Origin: Thermodesulfovibrionia bacterium
Lineage (GTDB): Bacteria > Nitrospirota > Thermodesulfovibrionia > UBA6902
Direction: 5' to 3'
Assembly: GCA_947258735.1 (NCBI GenBank)
Contig: CAMYJJ010000185.1
Span: 1-5,821 of the forward strand
DNA length: 5,821 nt
The translations under genes were made by a program, and so were the position numbers. The notes under the pieces were generated by a model. The model ran no database searches. It was given only the letters and a program-made list of their open reading frames with translations, and was not told the origin of the DNA. Of this stretch, positions 1 through 5,821 are shown piece after piece; positions within the stretch are counted from its first letter, which is position 1; each line of letters begins with the position of its first letter.

Positions 1-379
1 CAGCTTTCATTTCCCCTTTTTGCATGAATGGATCCTGTGAATTCAAAATAAACGCAAAGTATTTACCCTTCTCTTTGGCTTTTTGAATTCCTATTTTATA
101 AGTATTTTTTTTGTTCGACCACATACCTTCAATCAGAGATAATTGATGAACATTTTCATTTAAAGAGTCTATAAAAGTCCTTTCATCCATATTAATATAT
201 GTAGATTGTCCTTCATTGACATCAACATTTTCGTCAGTAAGAGGGCTCCTTTTACTTTCATCATCTATCAGGGAAGTTTGGCCTTGTTCCTTTTCTTGAT
301 ATTGTACTGGAGGCGTAGTCGTACAGCTCATGAATAAAGACAAACAACTCATTAAAATGAATACTTTTAACTGTTTCAT
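1..379 (-). CDS. Putative lipoprotein, N-terminal part (gene continues beyond the left edge)
   Basis: The frame is open from an ATG at 379-377 to the window edge, giving 126 codons with no stop, so only the N-terminus is seen. It begins MKQLKVFILMSCLSLFMSCT: a Lys-containing n-region, a short hydrophobic core and a lipobox-like FMSC, so Cys19 is the likely lipidated residue (Cys12 is less well placed). An AGGG ribosome binding site lies 7 bases upstream. Residues 20-65 are polar, acidic and low in hydrophobics, like a linker next to the membrane. From about residue 83 a folded domain seems to start (IEGMWSNKKNTYKIGIQ, then FAFILNSQDPFMQKGEMKA). From memory, similar 'EGxW...YKIGI...KxGExKA' segments occur ahead of trypsin-like peptidase domains in some bacterial proteins, but the rest of the gene is absent and this cannot be confirmed. 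It should be anchored in the outer or inner membrane. GC over bases 1-120 is about 33%, lower than sampled parts of the large gene. Sure of the lipoprotein call, unsure of function. Confidence 0.75.
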   Translation of the reverse strand, partial: MKQLKVFILMSCLSLFMSCTTTPPVQYQEKEQGQTSLIDDESKRSPLTDENVDVNEGQSTYINMDERTFIDSLNENVHQLSLIEGMWSNKKNTYKIGIQKAKEKGKYFAFILNSQDPFMQKGEMKA

Positions 380-386
380 TTTCTTT

Positions 387-390
387 CCCT
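387..390 (-). promoter_or_regulatory. Ribosome binding site of the lipoprotein gene
   Basis: AGGG read on the minus strand, inside AAAGGGAAAG, sits 7 bases upstream of the ATG at 379. It supports that start over the later in-frame ATGs at codons 10 and 17, which would destroy the lipoprotein signal peptide. Confidence 0.6.
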
Positions 391-470
391 TTCAGAGATT
401 CAAAAGACGGCCATTACCATCACTCTTATTTTAAAAAGTAGTGAGAAAATGTTTTCTTTAATTAAAATAT

Positions 471-476
471 AGTATA
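471..476 (-). promoter_or_regulatory. Possible -10 element for the lipoprotein gene
   Basis: TATACT on the minus strand matches the sigma-70 -10 consensus at five of six bases and lies about 90 bases upstream of the lipoprotein start. The position 17 bases further upstream holds only TTTTTT (494-499), a poor -35. The surrounding 380-559 stretch is AT-rich, so chance matches are likely. No other gene is visible in that stretch. Confidence 0.25.
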
Positions 477-559
477 AATCGGGTTTATTTAAAAAAAAAG
501 ACTTAATTATATGAATAGTAACACTAACGACGAACAACATTCATCATACATCATGATCA

Positions 560-581
560 GACCTGCCCCAGGTTATTGTGC
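560..581 (+). repeat. Candidate right terminal inverted repeat of the IS remnant
   Basis: Reads GACCTGCCCCAGG followed by TTATTGTGC, lying about 45 bases beyond the transposase stop codon. The opening resembles the TGACCTGCCCC-like tips of the IS407 group of IS3 elements (established family pattern, from memory). Its partner at 940-964 shares CCTnCCCCA-like and GGTnATTGTGC segments in inverted orientation. Confidence 0.45.
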
Positions 582-626
582 CGCTCCATGAGTAATGTTT
601 GACGCTAAATAACTGGGCACTGCTTT

Positions 627-864
627 CTATGGTTCAGGTGGCATGTGTCCAAGAGAACTATGTGGCCTTCGTTGATTATACTCTCTCAACCAGTTTTCTG
701 TAAGCACCTGTGCTTAGAATAATGTTTTGAAGATTTTTTCCATTCAAAAGCTCATCTCTCAACTTTCCATTGAATGACTCAAAATAGCCATTTCCCCATG
801 GACTGCCAGGCTCAATATACAGCATCTTGACTTGTAGATCAGTAAGCCACCTCCGCATTGCCTT
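627..864 (-). pseudogene. IS3-family transposase OrfB, C-terminal remnant with frameshift and nonsense codon
   Basis: Residues [13 protein letters not shown] and then [19 protein letters not shown], followed by RDELLNG, are the hallmark end of the rve/DDE integrase core of IS3-family OrfB. The Glu of YFESFN is the catalytic glutamate of the DDE triad; both aspartates and the whole N-terminal half are gone. After LLNG the frame breaks in a run of six A (734-739). Dropping one A restores the expected reading G-K-I-F-K-T-L-F, then a TAA at 716-714 where the family has a Glu codon, then [13 protein letters not shown] and QRRPHSSLGHMPPEP, ending at TAG 629-627. The shifted frame runs instead into a TAA at 678-676 after about 20 unrelated residues. 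Frameshift, nonsense mutation and loss of the N-terminal half make this a dead gene. The family is certain; the exact IS name is not assignable by eye. Confidence 0.88.
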
Positions 865-939
865 GATGTTGCTTCCAGATTATTGTATTGGAGGGATAGC
901 ATCTTTGACGGTGTTGTCCCTTGTTTTGTCCTGTCAGGT

Positions 940-964
940 GCACAATTACCGCTCAGTGGGGAGG
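940..964 (-). repeat. Candidate left terminal inverted repeat of the IS remnant
   Basis: Read on the minus strand this gives CCTCCCCACTGAGC then GGTAATTGTGC. Compared with the repeat at 560-581, the inner GGTnATTGTGC block matches with one mismatch (A for T). The outer CCT-CCCCA block matches approximately. Six extra bases (CTGAGC) separate the two blocks here. The match was found by eye and the alignment gap makes it moderate evidence only. Confidence 0.4.
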
Positions 965-995
965 GAGCGGTTTTGGGATTTATTAAATTACTATT

Positions 996-1018
996 GAATG
1001 TGTTTCACAGAAACATTC
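996..1018. repeat. Imperfect palindrome downstream of the large gene
   Basis: GAATGTGTTTC, a three-base loop ACA, then GAAACATTC forms a hairpin with a two-base bulge. It lies 110-130 bases past the stop codon of the large gene, in the gene-free stretch 965-1127. No U-run follows on either strand, so it is not a standard intrinsic terminator. It could be a weak transcript-end structure or chance. Confidence 0.25.
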
Positions 1019-1127
1019 CATAAATTGGCATATTGAGAAGAGAACAACTCGAAGTACTTACACAAAAGCCACGCACCTCAATGACAAGGCAGAAAATATA
1101 ATTAAGCATAATAAAGTTGCTGACAGG

Positions 1128-4100
1128 CTATTGAAGTTCGAAATTTTCTATCGTAACAGATCCATCCTGGATAGTCATATGGCCATTTACTACGGTTGTC
1201 CCGGTGATAACCGAATAACCGCAGTCATATCCTCCAGTCAGGGTTAGTGACATATTGCGGGAGATATTCAGGTTTTCATTGAATGTAATAGTCTTGCTCT
1301 GAATAATGTCCCCATCCACTGTCACTGGATTATCATAGGCACTCTGAAATGACCAATAGTACGCATCAGCAGTCCCGAGCACTCTGACAGGAGGCCCGCC
1401 AGGATAGATATTGGCGTTATAATCATCACAGTCGGTGTCATCAAGCACATAGTCCATTGGTTGACTGCATTGCTGCAATGAGCTTGTCGGGTTCCCGTAA
1501 CTATCACCATCAGAATCCGGATGCCAGTAAGTAAATGGATTTATGGTACTATTCGTATCATCACAGTCGTCTGTACCCGGTGAGGTACCGCCTGCAAAGT
1601 AATTATATAGGCTATCGACAAAAGCATCCATGTCCTGATCATAGTCGTTCCAGCCGTCACAATCCTGGTCAACCCCGTTATACCATGTTTCGACGGCAGA
1701 CGGATTGATGGAGGCATCACTATCATCACAGTCAGTGTTGTCAATTGTATACGCCGTTATGAGTGAACAGGCAAACGCTGTGTTGTTAATGTCACCATAG
1801 CCATCTCCATCGGCATCCCTGTAATAGAGTGACGGGGTGGAGCATGGTATATATTCATCTGCGCCTATGTCTGTTGTCCACACTGCATCTCCATCTCCAT
1901 CAACAGGCCGTGCGTGATGTTCAAAGTCAACGACAGGCGCTTCGTTATTGCTTCCCTCATCAATCAGAGGGGATAATGACGTGAGGTGATAGTTCCCGCC
2001 TGCCTGATCAACAAAGAGAGGATCGACATTCATATTATTACCAAGATCATTATATGTCCCGGGGTTGACCGGATCATTGAACACATCCCCGATATCTGAG
2101 TATGATGTATTTACTGTGACACATGGATTGGGGACATCCTTTATGTAAATGTCGTTTCCGAATCCCGGTGCACTATTCCCCCGGATAATTGTATTCCTGA
2201 TATTAACATTCAGAGCTAAACACCCTGTTTGTGATGTTGAGGTAAGACGGAGTCCACCGCCATAGGCTGCCGTGTTATTCGTTATCGTGTTATTAATAAT
2301 ATCCAGGGGAATATATCCTCTAATAAGCGCCACCGAGACTCCGCTATCGCCATTTCCATATATCATGTTATTGATCAATGAAGCGTCGATCACTGCAAAT
2401 CCTCCAAATTCTTCAAGAAATATACCACTGCCGCTGTTTGAGTGAATCTCATTGCCGGTCACGTTTAGATATGTCGCCTCTGTATTCGATGTTACATAAA
2501 TACCATCACCATTCCCCGAGATTATATTATTAATCATGTTTAAGTACAGTTGCTGTAAAAAGGGCTGATTGGCCAAATAAACTCCATTCCGTCCATTCTG
2601 AATTGTCAATCCGCTTATGGTATATCTCTGACCACTAGAAGCATAACCATAAGTATCTCTCTGTGATGGCATGAGATAAAAAACATCGCCAACTGCTGTT
2701 TCATCGCCATCAATGTCTCCATCAACGACTGTCAGTGAAGAATCGTCACTTTTTGATGTAAAAAGGGAGTCCCACCCACCCTCTATGATCAGCGTTTCCA
2801 AAAGGGAATCAAACTTGTTAATTAAAATGTTCTCATCGTATTTTCCCTGAGCTATTTTTATGACTGCACTATCCGATGCAGCGTCGACAGCCTGCTGAAT
2901 CGTTGTGAAACATGGGGTCATTCCTCCGCATGTCCCGGACGGCTCAACATGAAGATCACCGCTGAAGCAGGTGCCGTCATCAATCAGTCCATCACAGTCA
3001 TTGTCAATGGCATCGCAGATTTCACGTGCATCAGGGTTGGAGTCAGAGCTGTTATCCCGGCAGTCTGTGCCTGCAGTTGTCTGACATCCCTCGGGCTCAC
3101 ATCCGACACCTGTACATGTCCCGTCACTTGCCACACCAACATAACCATCGCCATCCTCGTCACAATAGTAATGGGTCAAAGGATACTGAAGCTGAACTTC
3201 CTGCCAGTTTGATGCATTTTCAAAAGAGGACCCGCCTCCGGGCGGCCACATTGCATTTGCATAGGATGAACCATCCTTGTCATTCACAGCTACGGCGAAC
3301 CTGATCTTTGAATCTGCTTCAGGTGGGCCGGACAGCCCGATCTCCAACCAGGGAATTTTCACTTCTACCGTATAGCCCGTGTCACTGTCCCCGTTGTCAT
3401 TATTGGATCCCCTCATGACAACTGCAGACTGCCAGTTTCCATTCCATACGGCAGACGGCGTCCCTGTTACTGTCCCCTGAGAGTCATATTGAGTATTGAG
3501 GATATTTACAATTCCATGGTAGTCGTCGGGCAGCATATAGGGAGATCCGGGATCACCGGAACCTCCGTCGTCCCCGAGGGTATCGATGAACCATTCTACA
3601 GAATCCTCGCTCCAGACTCCTCCATCTCTGGTCGTTACTTCGGCATTCAGCTCCGTATCAGTTACTTCATAAGCAATATAAAGGGCTTCATCATCCCAGA
3701 GCATTTTGACTTCGGCCGTATTCCCTCCCGTTGAAGGGGAAAGAACAACTGCACCGGCAGAGTCATATTCCAATAGGATGCCGTCTATGGTTGGTGACGC
3801 ATCTGTTTTTAACAGACCGAAGGTATACTCATCGGCTCCAATGTCCGAAACCGCCATACCATCGCCGTTTCCGTCGAGAGGTCTATTATCGCCCTCAAAG
3901 TCATGATCAGGGGTTCCAGGATGCCCATTCTGAAAAAGGTCTCCCTCACGTTCTTCCATGTTAATTCCGGCATCAATCAAAGGTGAATTTTTTGTGAGCC
4001 GATAGTCCCTGTTTGCAGGGTCTCTAAAGAGTGGATCCACGCTCATGTTAGTTCCGTCATCGTGAAAGGTCCCCCCAGCATTATTAATGGTGCCGATATT

Positions 4101-5723
4101 TGAATGTGATGCACTTACACCTCCGTCGCCAGTCAAATATATATCATCTCCATTATTCCAGACAATTGTATTCACTAAACTTACACCGGCTCCTCCGCCT
4201 ATATACTCATGCTTATAAATTTCAATTCCAATATCATTATTTACTAGAGTATTGTTAATCAGACGTGCAGAGATTCCGCCACGATACATATCAATCCCAA
4301 GTGGTTTGAGTTGAATTCCTTTGACATTCCCATATATGAGGTTATTCAAAAGGTCAAGACGTAAGCTACACCACCATGCATTTACACTGATACCCCCGCC
4401 GGTGATGATATTATTTGAGAGTTCCATACTACTGGTATATATTGTCGGTAATTCTCTGCAACTAAGCTCAACTCCCTCTTTGATAGTCAATCCTTCTATC
4501 TTCTTAAATCCATTTAACAGCCAGCCCGACTGGCTAGTTAACATTCCATCAATTATTGTGACGGAAGGATCCATACTCCTTGAACTAAAGTCACTGCTCC
4601 ATCCGCCCTGAATAAGATCGATAGTTGATCCATATCTTGGCCATACATTTCCCTGATATGTTCCCTGCGCTACTCTTATCTCGCCCCCTCGAATTGCATG
4701 TACTGCGTCACTTATAGTTGAAAAACAGGGGGTGTTGCCACCACAGTAATCAGAAGGTTCAACATAGATAACACCTCCGCAAACCCCTTGCTGATATGCA
4801 TCCCTATCACAATCTACACATCCGTCGCAATTGTTATCTATCTCATCGCAAACTTCTGCAGCACTCGGGCTGAGAGCAGCATTCGTGTCATCACAGTCTC
4901 TGTTATTAGATATATATCCTTCCGGCTGAGCAGCATGCCTTAAAAAATTCGCAGGATCACCATAACCGTCCTCATCAAAGTCCCGATACCAGACCTTTAT
5001 TGTCGAAATTGTTACTTCCTGCCAGTTTGATGCATTTTCAAATGCTGATCCTCCTCCGGGCGGCCACATTGCATTTGCGGAGGATGAAGCATCTTTGTCA
5101 TTTAGTAGAAACCCTATGCCAACATTTGTATCTGTCGAAGGGGCTGATATATAACCAATCACATTCCACGGGATTTTGACTTCTACTGTATAGCCGTCAT
5201 CAGCGTCAGAGTTATCATTTAGGGTGCCATTGTATTGAACAGCCGATTGCCAGCTTCCATCCCATGAACTTGTTGGTATTCCCGAAGGTGTTCCTCGTGA
5301 ATCATACCGCCCCGGAGATCTGACAGTTATGAATCCAAGATAATCATCGGGAAGCATGTACGGCAAATCAGGATCACCGGATCCTCCATTGTTATTCAGA
5401 GAATCAATCGCCCATTCCACCGAGTCATTAAGCGACAATTCATTATCCCTTAATGTCCAAGGTGCATTTAGGTCCGTGTCCGATACTTCATAGGCAAGAT
5501 AGAGGGCATCCGTATTCCAGAGAGCTCTCACAGTCATCGTATTCCCTCCTGTTGCTGGTGAAACAGAAACACTGTCAGCGCCTGTGTACTCTGCTAAATC
5601 CCCGTCTATAACTGGTGATACTGCTGTTTTATAAATGGTGAACGAATACCCGTAAGAAATCGGGAAGGTTATTGAAAGGAAACTATTTAAAAAGAACAAC
5701 AATACAACGAGCCCACGCTTCAT
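1128..5723 (-). CDS. Large secreted protein: (CBM9-like + MopE motif + beta-helix) x2, MopE motifs x3, C-terminal GGYD domain
   Basis: 1531 residues from ATG 5723-5721 to TAG 1130-1128. This start is preferred over an in-frame ATG at 5819 because it opens a signal peptide (MKRGLVVLLFFLNSFLS, likely cut near SYG25), has GGGAG 7 bases upstream, and lies below a promoter that the longer frame would contain. Order of domains: CBM9-like 28-239 (VIDG, DSVEW, GYTVEVKIPW, NWQEV); MopE-type Asp/Cys motif 244-308 (RDFDEDGYGD, CDEIDNNCDG); right-handed beta-helix 318-633 ending DIGADEY; the same trio again at 634-846, 851-916 and 924-1291; three MopE-type motifs 1299-1442; C-terminal domain 1446-1531. 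Cys pairs CGGxTPC (327/333, 932/938) open each helix. CBM9 domains of characterised proteins bind sugars; MopE-type motifs are annotated as putative metal binding; beta-helices often act as surface scaffolds or polysaccharide-active folds. No catalytic residues, LPXTG or autotransporter barrel were seen. Inferred role: exported, metal-stabilised carbohydrate-binding or adhesive surface protein. Domain calls are good, function is open. Confidence 0.93.
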   Translation of the reverse strand: MKRGLVVLLFFLNSFLSITFPISYGYSFTIYKTAVSPVIDGDLAEYTGADSVSVSPATGGNTMTVRALWNTDALYLAYEVSDTDLNAPWTLRDNELSLNDSVEWAIDSLNNNGGSGDPDLPYMLPDDYLGFITVRSPGRYDSRGTPSGIPTSSWDGSWQSAVQYNGTLNDNSDADDGYTVEVKIPWNVIGYISAPSTDTNVGIGFLLNDKDASSSANAMWPPGGGSAFENASNWQEVTISTIKVWYRDFDEDGYGDPANFLRHAAQPEGYISNNRDCDDTNAALSPSAAEVCDEIDNNCDGCVDCDRDAYQQGVCGGVIYVEPSDYCGGNTPCFSTISDAVHAIRGGEIRVAQGTYQGNVWPRYGSTIDLIQGGWSSDFSSRSMDPSVTIIDGMLTSQSGWLLNGFKKIEGLTIKEGVELSCRELPTIYTSSMELSNNIITGGGISVNAWWCSLRLDLLNNLIYGNVKGIQLKPLGIDMYRGGISARLINNTLVNNDIGIEIYKHEYIGGGAGVSLVNTIVWNNGDDIYLTGDGGVSASHSNIGTINNAGGTFHDDGTNMSVDPLFRDPANRDYRLTKNSPLIDAGINMEEREGDLFQNGHPGTPDHDFEGDNRPLDGNGDGMAVSDIGADEYTFGLLKTDASPTIDGILLEYDSAGAVVLSPSTGGNTAEVKMLWDDEALYIAYEVTDTELNAEVTTRDGGVWSEDSVEWFIDTLGDDGGSGDPGSPYMLPDDYHGIVNILNTQYDSQGTVTGTPSAVWNGNWQSAVVMRGSNNDNGDSDTGYTVEVKIPWLEIGLSGPPEADSKIRFAVAVNDKDGSSYANAMWPPGGGSSFENASNWQEVQLQYPLTHYYCDEDGDGYVGVASDGTCTGVGCEPEGCQTTAGTDCRDNSSDSNPDAREICDAIDNDCDGLIDDGTCFSGDLHVEPSGTCGGMTPCFTTIQQAVDAASDSAVIKIAQGKYDENILINKFDSLLETLIIEGGWDSLFTSKSDDSSLTVVDGDIDGDETAVGDVFYLMPSQRDTYGYASSGQRYTISGLTIQNGRNGVYLANQPFLQQLYLNMINNIISGNGDGIYVTSNTEATYLNVTGNEIHSNSGSGIFLEEFGGFAVIDASLINNMIYGNGDSGVSVALIRGYIPLDIINNTITNNTAAYGGGLRLTSTSQTGCLALNVNIRNTIIRGNSAPGFGNDIYIKDVPNPCVTVNTSYSDIGDVFNDPVNPGTYNDLGNNMNVDPLFVDQAGGNYHLTSLSPLIDEGSNNEAPVVDFEHHARPVDGDGDAVWTTDIGADEYIPCSTPSLYYRDADGDGYGDINNTAFACSLITAYTIDNTDCDDSDASINPSAVETWYNGVDQDCDGWNDYDQDMDAFVDSLYNYFAGGTSPGTDDCDDTNSTINPFTYWHPDSDGDSYGNPTSSLQQCSQPMDYVLDDTDCDDYNANIYPGGPPVRVLGTADAYYWSFQSAYDNPVTVDGDIIQSKTITFNENLNISRNMSLTLTGGYDCGYSVITGTTVVNGHMTIQDGSVTIENFELQ
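1131..1388 (-). other. C-terminal GGYD domain, resembling a truncated third beta-helix start
   Basis: Residues 1446-1531 of the large protein. The pattern SFQSAY, GDIIQSKTITFNENLNI, SLTLTGGYDCGY, VVNG, GSVTIENFELQ-stop parallels the opening of both beta-helix modules (FSTISDAV, IRVAQGTYQGN, IQGGWSSDF, TIIDG, IEGLTI). From memory, similar tails close many modular secreted proteins of delta-proteobacterial type, so this looks like the natural end of the protein rather than a truncation. Confidence 0.6.
1398..1829 (-). repeat. Run of three MopE-type Asp-rich motifs (protein residues 1299-1442)
   Basis: Part of the large gene. Motif 3 (YYRDADGDGYGD at 1300-1311, DCDDSDASINP, VDQDCDG) is nearly full but has Trp-Tyr where the family has Cys-Asp after PSAVET. 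Motif 4 (about 1360-1396, DYDQDMDAFVD then DDCDDTNSTINP) and motif 5 (about 1399-1443, DSDGDSYGNP then DCDDYNANIYPGG) both lack the second half, CDxxDNNCDG. The DxDxDG loops resemble calcium-binding loops of thrombospondin type 3 or EF-hand kind. The family name comes from MopE, a surface copper-binding protein, but the repeat itself does not prove copper binding. Confidence 0.75.
1851..3824 (-). repeat. Intragenic tandem module, copy 2 (CBM9-like, MopE motif, beta-helix)
   Basis: Residues 634-1291, directly abutting copy 1. Subparts: CBM9-like 3186-3824, MopE motif 2976-3173, beta-helix 1851-2954. Landmarks are TIDG, DSVEW, MLPDDY, GYTVEVKIPW, NWQEV, CDAIDNDCDG, CGGMTPCFTTI, IEGGWDSLF, NMNVDPLF, SPLIDEG and DIGADEY. 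The copy is 52 residues longer than copy 1, mainly from extra helix coils (INNIISGN, LINNMIYGN, IINNTITNN). Its MopE region also carries an additional Cys-rich insert (residues 870-880, CTGVGCEPEGC) absent from copy 1. Confidence 0.85.
3196..3284 (-). repeat. Near-identical DNA patch, member in CBM9 copy 2
   Basis: Partner of 5014-5102, with 9 mismatches over 89 bases. The offset of 1818 bases equals the full length of module copy 1, as expected of a tandem duplication that has stayed in register through this part. Confidence 0.85.
3825..5642 (-). repeat. Intragenic tandem module, copy 1 (CBM9-like, MopE motif, beta-helix)
   Basis: Residues 28-633 of the large protein. Subparts: CBM9-like 5007-5642, MopE motif 4800-4994, beta-helix 3825-4772. 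Landmarks in order are VIDG, DSVEW, MLPDDY, GYTVEVKIPW, NWQEV, CDEIDNNCDG, CGGNTPCFSTI, IQGGWSSDF, NMSVDPLF, SPLIDAG and DIGADEY; nearly every one recurs in the same order in copy 2. The beta-helix carries runs of the form INNTLVNN and LNNLIYGN typical of parallel beta-helix coils. The MopE motif of this copy is atypical after NNCDG, reading CVDCDRD, which adds two cysteines. Confidence 0.85.
5014..5102 (-). repeat. Near-identical DNA patch, member in CBM9 copy 1
   Basis: Pairs with 3196-3284 at a constant offset of 1818 bases. By my base-by-base count 80 of 89 positions agree, including exact runs of 29 bases (5014-5042) and 26 bases (5053-5078). It encodes the end of the CBM9-like domain (NDKD, ANAMWPPGGGS, FENASNWQEV). 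Confidence 0.85.
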
Positions 5724-5730
5724 GCCTATT

Positions 5731-5735
5731 CTCCC
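5731..5735 (-). promoter_or_regulatory. Ribosome binding site fixing the start of the large gene
   Basis: GGGAG on the minus strand lies 7 bases upstream of the ATG at 5723. It decides in favour of the start that yields an N-terminal signal peptide; the 32 residues that a start at 5819 would add hold no export signal of their own and would bury the real one. Confidence 0.7.
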
Positions 5736-5772
5736 GAGGTTGAATAAATAGGATAGCTCCCTCTGTATCAAA

Positions 5773-5801
5773 ATTATATCATACTTGAACCAACCGGGCA
5801 A
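5773..5801 (-). promoter_or_regulatory. Sigma-70 type promoter with extended -10 for the large gene
   Basis: Read on the minus strand: -35 TTGCCC (5801-5796, four of six consensus bases), a 17-base spacer, and a perfect TATAAT -10 (5778-5773) preceded by TGA, giving the extended -10 form TGnTATAAT. Transcription would start near 5766, leaving an untranslated leader of about 43 bases before the ATG at 5723. The gene therefore probably has its own housekeeping promoter. No operator or riboswitch-like structure was seen in the short leader. Confidence 0.65.
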
Positions 5802-5821
5802 AAAAAAGGAGCTAACCATAA

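Larger units (their letters stand above)
560..964 (-). mobile_element. Internally deleted IS3-family insertion sequence remnant
   Basis: About 405 bases bounded by two candidate imperfect inverted terminal repeats and containing only the 3' end of an IS3-family orfB. Intact IS3-family elements are usually 1.2-1.5 kb with overlapping orfA and orfB, so most of the element is missing. Reading on the minus strand from the 964 end, there is a non-coding leader with a GGAAG that could be the orfA ribosome binding site (876-872). Within about 10 bases the sequence then turns into the orfB region coding for [10 protein letters not shown]. This looks like an internal deletion joining the leader to the orfB end, with its junction near 862-872. 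I did not find a convincing target-site duplication. The element cannot encode its own transposase; whether its ends could still be mobilised in trans is not decidable here. Confidence 0.6.

Noticed and set aside
421..443. Imperfect palindrome CACTCTTATTTT / AAAAAGTAGTG upstream of the lipoprotein gene
   Set aside because: It has several mismatches in an AT-rich stretch and no spacing or consensus that fits a known operator or terminator.
1322..1744. Minus-strand open frames of 62 and 67 codons within the 3' part of the large gene
   Set aside because: They are out-of-frame readings of the Asp-rich MopE region (GAT/GAC repeats read as Met/Ile/Thr), not separate genes.
2949..4611. Several plus-strand open frames of 66-96 codons opposite the large gene
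   Set aside because: They are antisense shadows of a strongly supported coding frame, with low-complexity His/Ser/Thr-rich translations, no recognisable domain and no convincing ribosome binding site.
1851..5642. CRISPR-like or tandem short-repeat array suggested by recurring short strings such as catcaccgtc and catcacagtc
   Set aside because: These are the repeated GAYGGNGAY-type codons of the Asp-rich motifs within a coding frame; spacing is irregular and no direct repeat/spacer pattern exists.
5724..5819. N-terminal extension of the large gene starting at the ATG at 5819
   Set aside because: It contains the promoter -10/-35, has no ribosome binding site visible within the window, and would place the signal peptide 32 residues inside the protein.

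Overview
The window holds one very large gene for a secreted multidomain protein, the start of a lipoprotein gene that runs off the left edge, and between them a decayed insertion-sequence remnant. All of these read on the minus strand. The organism looks Gram-negative. The combination of MopE-type Asp/Cys repeats, CBM9-like domains, 'DIGADEY'-ended beta-helix modules and a GGYD-type tail is one I associate with Desulfobacterota/Deltaproteobacteria, Nitrospirota and similar environmental bacteria. That assignment is inference; no rRNA or housekeeping gene is present to confirm it.

Layout from left to right. (1) 1-379 (-): 5' part of a lipoprotein gene, AT-rich, with a ribosome binding site. 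(2) 380-559: AT-rich intergenic DNA with a possible -10 element for the lipoprotein gene. (3) 560-964: remnant of an IS3-family element. Candidate imperfect terminal inverted repeats lie at 560-581 and 940-964. The only transposase coding left is the C-terminal end of OrfB, which carries a frameshift and a nonsense codon. The element looks internally deleted, with its leader joined almost directly to the orfB 3' end. (4) 965-1127: about 160 bases with no gene and one imperfect palindrome. (5) 1128-5723 (-): a 1531-residue exported protein. (6) 5724-5821: its promoter region, with a good extended -10 promoter that lies inside the longest possible reading frame and so argues for the start at 5723.

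The large protein has a clear modular plan: signal peptide, then [CBM9-like domain, MopE-type metal-binding motif, right-handed beta-helix ending in DIGADEY] twice in tandem, then three further MopE-type motifs (two of them incomplete), then a C-terminal domain that resembles the opening of the beta-helix modules and stops there. It is probably a surface or extracellular protein that binds carbohydrate and/or divalent metal. No enzymatic active site was recognised. I see no evidence of a multi-gene system such as defence, CRISPR or biosynthesis; the notable content is the architecture and recent evolution of this one protein.
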